This document shows, in pieces, positions 55,231 to 64,000 of a DNA stretch of 64,000 nt (position 1 is the first letter of the stretch; each line of letters starts with the position of its first letter). The position numbers were made by a program, and so were the translations under genes. The notes beneath the pieces were generated by a model. It had not been told where the DNA came from and searched no databases. It saw only the letters and a program-made list of their open reading frames with translations. This DNA comes from Microglena sp. YARC (Eukaryota > Chlorophyta > Chlorophyceae > Chlamydomonadales > Chlamydomonadaceae): the NCBI GenBank assembly GCA_022414725.1, contig CM039465.1, forward strand, positions 18,372,495-18,436,494, written 5' to 3'.

Positions 55231-56853
55231 TACATTACATTACATTACATTACATTACATTACATTACATTACATTACATTACATTACATTACATTACAT
55301 TACATTACATTACATTACATGTTCAAGTCTACTTGACACCGCGAGGGTGTATGAGACTCAGTGCTTTAAACAAAAAGAAAAGGCACCCACAAAGCAAAAA
55401 AAAACATTACATCAGGTGTGTGTCGAGGGCAAACAAACCAAGCTCCCAACCATTTTGGTGGCGTAGGTATTAAACCCCCGAGAGCAGGACCCAGATCTCA
55501 ACCACTAACAGTGGCGAAGGTAAGAAGCTAACAAATGAGAAGTCACAAGATGAAGAAAAAAATTACGATGCCACTAAGCAGTCCAGGCCTTCCTGTCTTG
55601 CTCTTCTACAAGTAGACAGATAGTCGGCTAAGTTGCTCCAAAAAGTCTTAGTGCCATTTCCATTCATACAGGTTCTGAATGTGGAATCGCAGAATTCCAC
55701 ATTCCATACGGTTAAGTTGGTATCCTCATGGACATGCCTATAAATATCTGTTAACAGCTTCTGGTAGCGGAGGCGAATATGTTTATAAAAAGGGCACTCA
55801 AACATATGCATTTCATTCTCAGGTTTTTGGAACCCACACAGTTGACAGTGTCTCATTGAACTGGGGATGTGTGCTCCATCCACCACCCTAATTCTTTCTG
55901 TGTCCAGCCAATGGGAGCCCATTCTAAACTATGCTTTAGAACGAATCTGATCCTGCTTGTGTAAGGCGGATGTGAAGGGAATCAAGCCATTCTCATCATT
56001 ACTGTTGGCTGCGAACCATTTCTGGTATCGGAGGCGTTTAAAGCCAACCCTTCTCTCATTAGGGATGTCTCTGACTGCATTGGTGTCACTTGGGTACTTA
56101 TACCTCCATGACTCAAAAACTTCAGACATAATACCTTCGACATCGACAGCCTCCAAAATGTTGAGATTTTTACTGGATCCAAGCTTGTGGAGAGCACAGC
56201 GTAAGTCATGAACCCAGCCAGTGTTGGAATCAAAAGATTCCTCAAGAGCCATTCTAATGAGATCCTCAGGTTTTTTATCTATGATCTTGTTCCAGAAGCG
56301 CAAAGCTTGCTTAAGCCAAGCAAAACACACCGGGGGTCTACCCGGCTCTTCCATGATACTATTAGATGTTGAAGAAGATGTGAGATTCGTACATGTTCAT
56401 ATGCCTTCATATCATGAAACGCTAGGTCATGTTGGAATGCTGTTTCTGTCCACAAAAAGAGGCACGGGGCACAATACATAAGGGAACATGTTTTCTACCA
56501 CACAGTTACCACATAAAAGAAACCAGGGTTATATTCTGCTCCAGGAAACCTGGCACACGTGGAGTCGTGGAATAACCGATTGGCCATCACCCTACTACTT
56601 AGCGTTGTGTTGCAGTCTTACAGATGCAGATTTTGAAACCGGTAGCGTCGCAAGAAGCAGATTTTGAGATGGGCTGTCTCGATAAGTAGATTTGGGCGTC
56701 CCACTGGAAAACCCTGTATGGCACAATGAGCCTCAACACAACTTTCTGAATCCATGCCGCCTGGTTTTTGTCTGGGTGTCCACCCTAATTGGTGTAAAAT
56801 ATGGTATTTTCTCGGTATTTTCATAAGAAAAACCTCACTACCGTACTATTTAT
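55231..56853 (-). pseudogene. 5'-truncated LINE, copy 2
   Basis: As copy 1 but the T run has five bases, so RHCQLCGFQKPENEMHMFEC reads through; this is the C-x2-C...H-x4-C knuckle near the end of many LINE polyproteins. One in-frame TAG (55929-55931) still breaks it, so it is inactive. The tail has about 18 (TGTAA) units. Confidence 0.8.
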
Positions 56854-56854
56854 A

Positions 56855-58205
56855 TGGTCAAATGGCAGACTGGCACAATTGAAGCAATTGGGCATACAAT
56901 TAAAATGATGGCATGGTTGGAAGACCCCCATCCCACCCCACCCCCGGATGCTGTGGAGAGGGCTTGTCTTAGGTCAGCTATGGCCTGTCTATGCCAACGT
57001 TATACATACATTGTACGCCTTATCACGAGGCGCGAGGTTGAGGGGGGCAGCCCGTTTGCATGAACGTTGTGTACCGTATGTTGAAGCACTTGCATACTTC
57101 ACGGTTGCACCTGTGGACTCTGTGTAATCCCGTTATATGAGGAGGCAGATTGAGAAAAGTCCTATGCAGCATCGCATGCGATGCTAAAAATTGGCGGAGA
57201 GTGATCGCGTCGGAGCGACATGTGGCAACGGAAGCGAGTTAGTTACGAGACCGTTGGCTGACGTGTCAGGCTTCAGCGCTGTCAGAAGGATGGTCGCACA
57301 GACGGACAAATGGGTAACCCTACGGGCTCCAGCCCCCTTGAAGAGGAGGCGCCGCGAAAAATAGGAGGAGGCCAATACGACTTGGAGCATGGAGTTGAAA
57401 TTGAGATTGTTACATCCGTGTACTGCAGTCACTCACAGGACGTGAAATTAAGGACACCACGGCGTAAGCCGGAGCTAGCTATAGTCACCAAAGGACCACC
57501 TCATGAGCATGCAGCATTAATTACAGTGTAAGCATACCAGTATTGGCTCACCATCAACAGTCTATGCATCAAGACAAACGCCATGAAAATGGGCAAGAGG
57601 CCAAGCCATATACCATGAGAATGGGCAAGAGGCCAAGCCACAAGCCATGGGAATGGGCAAGCGGCCAGGCTCCAGCCCGAAAGCAATGAATCTATGTACA
57701 GTTGATACCAAACGTTTTACTTCATCCCCAGTCACCAAAGCCCAAAACACAAAATGATGATAGGACCCCCCCCCCCCCAAGGTCTGCTGTGTGGAATATA
57801 TACTGAGATTGAAATCTCACATTGTAAACCTACAGGCAGCATGCAAATTCAAGCAAGCACAATGATTGTAAAGCGCATACGGTCTACTAGCTGCCACAAC
57901 GATTGCTGAACACAGGCTTCTCTGTCTCGAAGTAGGCTGCCATCAATCTCTCCTGTCATGTTCTGATGCATTACTGTCCTTCTAGAGCAATACCAGCCTA
58001 ACCAACTTTCTACCAAGCAGCAGCAGAGGCCTCAAAAGGAGAATGGGTGTCCCAGAAAAATCTTAAATACAAACAACTCAACTTCACCCCCAAGTGGGGT
58101 CCCCCATTTTTGCCTTGCTAAGAACCACGGACGTGCTGTATACAAATGTTTACGTGGTGGATTTGACTTTACTAAAGACACCACAGAACCTCTCATTCTG
58201 AGCCT
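56855..58205. other. Repeat-rich intergenic DNA
   Basis: 57000-57060 has the inverted CACGCCTCGTAATAAGGC repeat; 57157-57362 the GCGGAAAATTGGCGGAG-family copy; 57395-57482 the GTAAGCCGGAGCTA repeat; 57575-57670 three units of AATGGGCAAGAGGCCAAGCCA. No gene seen. Confidence 0.6.
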
Positions 58206-58209
58206 GATT

Positions 58210-58357
58210 TTGACGAAGTGACTCAAGATATACCTTGCAGCTTTCTTGCCGCCCCAATCCATATGTCCATCTTGGAATCACTTTGACGAAGTGACTCAAG
58301 ATATACCTGGCAGCTTCCTTGCCGCCTCATCCATATGTCCATCTTGGAATCACTTTG
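58210..58357 (-). repeat. 75-bp tandem duplication across the stop codon of the second GT-B-like copy
   Basis: The unit from AAAGTGATTCCAAGATGG to CTTGAGTCACTTCGTC (gene strand) occurs twice. The first holds the end of the reading frame, the second lies just downstream. Confidence 0.85.
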
Positions 58358-60034
58358 CTTTGGCCATCTCTTGGGCAATCTCAACGGCCCTCTTGCAGCC
58401 ATCATAGATGCCCTGCTTTCCATTCTGCATGATCATTTCATTCATGCTGACCAGCATAGGCGAGCCAGGGATGTCCTTGAAAAGCTCAATGTAGCGAAGA
58501 GCATCCTCCACCTCACGAGCTTCCAGTGTGCCATCGCCCAGCTCCGATGCGCGCAGAGCAGAGTGTGCCTCGTGGTCACCCACTCGCCTGATCATCAGCT
58601 TGGGCACGGGGTAGAAGGCAAGCTCACTGGGCTTGCAAGCCAACACGTCTGTCACACGACCCAAGATATCAGTTGCAGCTACTGCGGGGAAGTAGTCCTT
58701 GAAGGCAAACAGCGTCACAGCGCTGGCTGGCTCCTGGCCCTTGCGCAGAGTGTCACAGAAGGTGTTCACCCCCTCCATGGTGTCCACCACAGCATAGGTG
58801 TGCTTAATGGCATCCAGTGCCTCAATGAACGCCGCCCTCATGTGCTCATGGTCACCAGCGTTCAAGAACAGCTGCACCTCACCCTTCTGCAGCCGGGACC
58901 CAGTGCCTTGATGAGGGAAGACACAAACTTGCGCTGAGCACCGGCCCCACCCACTGGAAGGAGCAGACGCAGGGGCTTGCCGCCCTTCTGGGCGCGCTCA
59001 ATGCGGGCAGTGCAGTCAGGCTTCAGGTTGTCCACCAGGTCCTTGGGGATCCAGGCGCCCACCAGGCGCAGCTCCTTGGGCGGCACACCCATCTTCAGCA
59101 GGTTGTGGTAGTTGGTGGGGCCCTGCACCAAGTTCAGAGCGCCAGGCACCACAATGAACCACTGGGCGTAGTTGTCAATCACCAGGTTGATCACGTTGGT
59201 GAAGCCGCAGGCAACAGCACACAGGGCCACCAGGCAGTGGGTGGCGATGATGGGGGTGTCGCGGGGCAGGCCCATCAACAGAGGCTTCACCATCTCCCCC
59301 ATCTGGTAGGTGGAGCGCAGCATGTTGGCGTCTCCACTCAGTGTGAGGGAACCCCACATCTGCTCCACCATGCCTCCCATCTCCGAAGCCAGACGGGAGC
59401 CCTTGGAGTACCACTTGTCCATGTCTTTGATCAGCTGGGCCTCAGGGGAATCAATACCCAGCAGGTCGTGGAAGTAGGTTGCGCCCTTGTTGGAGGCCAG
59501 ACTCCAGGAGCAGGTGGAGTAGGCAATACGGTGGTGACCAAAGCCCATGCGGATGGTGCCCACCACGATTGGTGAGGGCCCCGAGGGAGCTTTCGAGGTC
59601 AAGGAGTGAGGGACAGAGCCTGCCTCGCCCTCCTTCACACTCACCCTCAGACCAAGCATGAAGGTGCTGGGCTGCTCTCCCAAAGCCACGGCCTCGTTTC
59701 TGGCCTTGATGCTACCGGCGCTCATCCAGTGGGTGAAGACGAGCTTGGCCCTGTTGCCAAACGTGGGGCCCTCAGGTTGCTGCACCCATGGATCCAGATC
59801 CACAGTGTTGCCCTTCACCATGGCACGATACTTGCTGTTCACCACCATGACGAAGGCGAAACAGACGAGGGCGAGGGAGCCCAGCACAGCTGCCACCATC
59901 GTGATGAATTCAGGCGTCAACATCTGCTGCGCTTGTGCCACTATCCACATTGCATCATCCTGGATGATCTTGAAGCCTTCCGAACTACTTACATACCGGC
60001 CCGCAAGCAAAGCTAGCACGATTGGAATGATCAT
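58350..60034 (-). pseudogene. GT-B-like gene, inverted second copy with one-base frameshift
   Basis: Same protein as at 29171-30856, on the other strand, with about six residue changes (for example His34Gln, Val44Ile, and Glu to Lys near the C-terminus). At about 58894-58897 a run of four Cs in the intact copy is three here, so the frame breaks after residue ~380; the rest (58350-58877) reads on in another frame. The break lies in a homopolymer, so a sequencing error cannot be excluded. Upstream homology stops within about 8 bp of the ATG; downstream it stops about 60 bp after the stop codon. Confidence 0.8.
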
Positions 60035-60100
60035 GTCGATCTTATGAAGCTACAAGGTTGCGTAGGAGCTTCGACCAAGCGATTAGGTGACAGGATGACC

Positions 60101-60518
60101 GCTTATTTAATTAGAGCCAGAATGGACCACTGTACTGCTTTCGCAGTACAAAATAAGGCTGGTTCGCCTTCGAGATCACCGAGAACTCCAGGATCTTCGA
60201 CTAGCTCCCGACGATGAAGCACGGCGGTCCACGTTCAATGTCAGAGCCATGAGCAGACTCGATAACGAGTGCGTCTCCAACTTGACGAACAGTGAGAAGT
60301 GCAAGGTTTGGAGATCATGGAAAAGCCCCGGTGCAAGCTCGGCGGTTCGGTTCCAGGCTGGCACGGTGGAGGTGGTGTGGTGTGTGTGTGAAGTAGGAAG
60401 GGAAATACACAAACAACTGAAAAAACACAAGACTATCAAACACCAGGCAGTTAGCATGGGCAGCATGATGTGGAGCATCCAACATGATGCGCACTACCGA
60501 TGCCTTGTGCGGTACTAA
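60101..60518 (+). CDS. Possible exon of an unrecognised gene
   Basis: An open frame of about 138 codons with balanced composition: LVRLRDHRELQDLRLAPDDE, then RRSTFNVRAMSRLDNECVSN and KCKVWRSWKSPGASSAV. The first ATG is at 60249 but the coding look begins before it, after TTCGCAG (60150-60156), so it may be an internal exon. No family recognised. It lies divergent from the GT-B-like copy, 70 bp away. Confidence 0.3.
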
Positions 60519-60879
60519 TTTGATAAAGCAATAGCTAGCCAGCTCAGGAGATAACAAGTTCGACAAATAAACAAAACACCAAGATGCAGACGCAGTGACT
60601 CAATTCACTTCAGCCATTTAATGTAGATGAAAATACATATATGCATCCCACATTGGGTCTTACAAAATGGATAAGAGGACTTCTTGATCAAACAAGCAAG
60701 ATAAGTGAATCGTGAAAATACTGCAGAATTGCTGTGCCCTTGCATCCCCCCAAACGAAACATGTTAATTGGTACAACATGCAATCATGCATGTAAAGGGG
60801 CAGCTAAGTCCTCCCTTCTTACATGTCTACAAGGTTATTCCCGAACACATACTACTACCAGTATGTATAATCCACTGGT

Positions 60880-61080
60880 ACCAGCTGATAACACTGTTTT
60901 CCCCCTGTGCGACGCTTAGCAAATTGAGCGACGAAGTGCGACACCAGTGAGACGCATTGCCCCCTTAACCTCGTGGGGTGCGAAGCGTGGAGCTCATGCG
61001 TGTGTGGTGTGGTGTGGTGTGGTATGGTGTGGTGGGGGAGGGTCATTTATTATAAGTTTAGCCGGACCCATGGGTTGCCA
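60880..61080. repeat. Dispersed repeat (AAATTGAGCGAC...CAGTG-GACGCA)
   Basis: Resembles 48610-48780 and 53042-53215 (GTGCGACG..., GCGAAGCGTGGAGC, AGCCGGACCCATG) and, more weakly, 6020-6090. Confidence 0.65.
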
Positions 61081-61131
61081 TGCAAAGCGGCGCACACAAA
61101 AACTGTGGCTGCTACTAGGCTGGTAGACAAT

Positions 61132-61133
61132 GC

Positions 61134-61184
<51 letters not shown>

Positions 61185-61204
61185 CATTATTATCATTATT
61201 ATTA

Positions 61205-61268
<64 letters not shown>
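61132..61268. repeat. (ATT)n microsatellite
   Basis: About 45 ATT units with a few ATC. Confidence 0.98.
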
Positions 61269-61309
61269 TAGTACGGTAGCCCGTGTGGCCGGTGGCCACA
61301 CCTACTCTC

Positions 61310-61770
61310 ACGAAGACCCCCCCCCCCCCCCCCCCCCCCATTCACACACCACCACCACCAAACCATTATCCGCCCCTTCCCCCCTTCCCTCCTGTTGGCC
61401 ACACCTGTTTTGGGCTGGGTTGCAAAACGGTTTTCTCTGCAGTGCATGCAACTTAAACATTGACGGACGCATATCCCTTGCGATGGTCTCCCTTGTGCAC
61501 CCACAAGCACACAAACACCACCGTACTCCCCCCCCCCCCCCCCCCCCCCCCAGTTATCTCCACCCCTACCCCCACCCAACCATCTACCCCCGCCCACAAA
61601 CATACTCCCTTACTCTTCCTGACATATTTCCTGACTCCATCCCTTCCCCCACCTCAGCCATCCCACCAGCCCCCACCCTCTCCCCACTCGCATCCCTCCC
61701 CTCCCTCCTACACGCACCCACCAGCACACACATACTCCATATCTGCCTCCCTCCACTTCAGCTGTGGGCT
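61310..61770. repeat. C-rich low-complexity block
   Basis: C runs at 61316-61339 and 61529-61551 among CCACCACC and CACACAAAC words, ending in CTCCCTCC-rich DNA. No gene. Confidence 0.8.
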
Positions 61771-61944
61771 TTGCCATAGCTGAAAGGCAAACGGGATGAT
61801 CAGCATCGACAACGTTTGCGCATCATCCGACTCCGCTAAAAGCATCGGACCTGCTTCCCTGCCACCTCAGCTGTGATCGATAGTCGACCCCAGTGAAAAA
61901 GCTGAACCTGCGCAATCGCAACTATACATAACTAAAGCTTCTTC

Positions 61945-62305
61945 TTAGCGAGCATGTATTCAGTTCGGCCGAAGAACAATCCTGTTCACCTCAACTGCTC
62001 CCGAAGTCAACTCGAACTGAGACTTGGAAACATCGCTAGGTTCATCCATTCAACTTTGCCGCGTGCTAGCCATAGCACAATGCACAGCGACGACATGTTT
62101 CTCGATGCAGTGGGAAGAAGTTGCAGTCAAGTTGCTGATTTGAGATGTTCGGTCAAGTTAGGGCGAGAATGCTCAGCGAGATATTTCATTCGGTCAACTT
62201 TGATGCGTACTTGCTATGGCACAATGTGGAGCGACATGTTTCTCAATGCATTGGGAAGAATTTGCAGTCAAGTTTGTGACATGAGATGGATGCGATTTGG
62301 ACATT
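61945..62305. repeat. ~155-bp direct duplication
   Basis: TCAACTTTG(C/A)...GCGTGCTAGCCATAGCACAATG and GACATGTTTCTC(G/A)ATGCA(G/T)TGGGAAGAA occur twice (from 62048 and from 62195). A 118-codon plus-strand frame crosses both and is not convincing as a gene. Confidence 0.75.
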
Positions 62306-62634
62306 TCTGACAGGTCGGCTGACTCACCACGTGACCTCCCGTTGTGCGCAGCGGCAGGTCTCTTGACGCAAGGGAAAGGTCTTGCAGAGATGCAGGGGGA
62401 AAAGCTTGTAGGAAGACGAACTGTAGCGCTACCGAAATCAGGTGGATGAACTCAGGCGGGAAAAGGAGAAATTGGGCGGGATGAGCAACAGGTAGAATAC
62501 GCAGGAGGCGAAGGTTGCATGAGGCAGAATTCGCAGGAGGCCAATCAGGCAGAAGTTGAAGCAGGAGGGATTAAAAGCGTGAATTGGCTAAGCGGGAATT
62601 GGCTGGGCGGGAATTCGGTTAAGTTGGTTACGTG

Positions 62635-62885
<251 letters not shown>

Positions 62886-63234
62886 AAAAAAAAGCTGTAG
62901 ACATATAGCCTAAAAAAATAGTAGGGTGCCATAAGGGCCCCTGCGGTGGTCGGCCCAAGGGTGTGTCCGTTGAAGTGTTTGTACGTTGTGTACAGTATTG
63001 ATTGACGCGGCAGGAAGGCAGGTTGTAGACTCTAATAGGCGCTAGAAGCAGGCAGGCAGGCAGGCAGGCAGAATGTCAGTTAGACGCGACGATAGAGCCC
63101 GTTTTGCTTGACGATGCGAATTCTGCCAATGGCTTCCGTCTTGCTTGGCCGAAATGCCGTTGGCTCTCCTCTCATGGCGACGGCAACAGTCACGTGTTGG
63201 TTATATATTTTTTACCATCTTCGCACCCTGACGG

Positions 63235-63560
63235 ACCCAATCCAACTGACTTCCTGACCATTCAAACCGACTGTTCGCCCATGACCAAGAGGAATTCCAA
63301 CCGTTACAACAGGCATTATAACTAACAGTCGCATTCGCCAACCGATTCTCTGTGATTTCGACCATCCCAACCGACTTCTCGCGCGTTTCGCTAATTAACC
63401 GCTTTTTCTGAAAAGTTATCCAATTTGTATCGAAGCAGCCTTAACTGACATTCCGACCATTCCAACCGACTGTTCGCCCATATCCGGCTCAGTGTTCAAC
63501 CGTTCTAACAGGCAATATAACCAACAATCGCATTCGCCAACCGCTTTTTCTGTTTTTTCT
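63235..63560. repeat. ~205-bp direct duplication
   Basis: CCGACTGTTCGCCCAT, ACCGTT(A/C)-(A/T)AACAGGCA(T/A)TATAAC and CGCATTCGCCAACCG occur at 63258-63345 and 63466-63545. Confidence 0.75.
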
Positions 63561-64000
63561 CCAATGTCGGTGAATTAACCAACATCTCGACCAATTTCTC
63601 AGTTCCTATCGCATAGGTCAGCTCCCTCCGGGCCGACCAACTGAGGGGGCTGCCCCCCCCCCTCCTCCCCCCCCCCTTTAAATAGAAATACATTTTTTTA
63701 CAACTTAGATATGGATTCAGAGGGTTTACAGTATGGCGCACACAATGGCGTCTTCAGATTTATAGTGCAGGGATCGCTAGTCAAAAACCAGTTCTGCCCC
63801 CCCCCCCCCCCCCAGGTTGTCCAAGTGCTTAGGCCACCCTTTGTTTGTTGGGCGCCCGCGTTTGCGGGGTGGTACATTGGACGGACGAGCATCAGCATCA
63901 TCTTGCATACCGGTACAGAAAGAAGAAAGAAAGAGAAATAACTGGAAAGGAAAACAGATAGAAAGGGGATGCCGAGAGGCGCGGAAAAGGAAAGGAACAG

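Larger units (their letters stand above)
52416..56853. repeat. 4.4-kb tandem duplication, copy 2
   Basis: 4438 bp. Separated from copy 1 by 29 bp (52387-52415) that contains an extra CCCCTAATCA, the same word that starts copy 2. The pentanucleotide tail is about eight units longer than in copy 1. Confidence 0.95.

Noticed and set aside
47979..56853. Duplication as a composite transposon
   Set aside because: Only one end touches a transposon terminus, the other end is a LINE truncation point, and no target duplication surrounds the unit.
60994..61779. Frame with poly-Ile and Pro-rich tail
   Set aside because: Reads through (ATT)n and C runs; no coding evidence.

Overview
The window looks like nuclear DNA of a repeat-rich photosynthetic eukaryote, most likely a green alga. 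Evidence: spliceosomal GT-AG introns; non-LTR retrotransposon pieces (one with a plant-type zf-RVT C-terminus); hAT-type elements with 8-bp target duplications; tRNA-derived SINEs; a gene whose exons fit the plant-lineage SAWADEE chromatin-reader domain; and a GT-B-like membrane protein resembling galactolipid synthases in layout. The species is not established. There are no bacterial operons, rRNA genes or CRISPR arrays.

Layout. (1) 0.6-7.3 kb, minus strand: a split gene (5 exons recognised, both ends open) with a SAWADEE-like domain, an acidic segment and an RG-rich C-terminal part. (2) 7.3-9.1 kb: long (GGGT)n tracts, an intron or flank of gene 1. (3) 9-15.6 kb: MITEs, SINEs and a decayed LINE reverse transcriptase (12.3-13.9 kb) with a hAT-type MITE inserted in it. 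(4) 15.9-18.4 kb, minus: an unrecognised Ser/Thr/Pro-rich protein with three ~57-residue repeats. (5) 20-25.4 kb: nested transposons, namely a 185-bp hAT MITE, a 2.1-kb TAGGG-ended hAT-like element holding another TIR element and a LINE 3' end, a zf-RVT LINE fragment, and a large inverted-repeat element. (6) 26.1-27.9 kb, plus: an unrecognised 4-exon gene (380 aa) with a Cys/His-rich N-terminus. (7) 29.2-30.9 kb, plus: an intact intronless GT-B-like gene; a ~99% identical inverted copy with a one-base frameshift lies at 58.35-60.03 kb. (8) 34.9-50 kb, minus: a complete 7-exon major facilitator transporter of the SLC49 (FLVCR/DIRC2/MFSD7) type, 551 aa; the exon phases close exactly. (9) 47.98-56.85 kb: a recent ~4.4-kb tandem duplication carrying exon 1 of that transporter, its upstream region and a 5'-truncated LINE. 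(10) 60-64 kb: one possible small exon, then microsatellites and short tandem duplications.

The most striking pattern is in the introns of genes (1) and (8). Nearly every intron is filled from one or both ends by tandem arrays whose unit includes the exon-intron junction, so real 5' or 3' splice sites are followed by 3 to 14 decayed copies of themselves. This explains most of the long repeat-encoded open frames. The gene at 26.1 kb has ordinary introns and does not show it. Exon assignments rest on reading splice signals, phase continuity and family resemblance by eye, not on transcript data.
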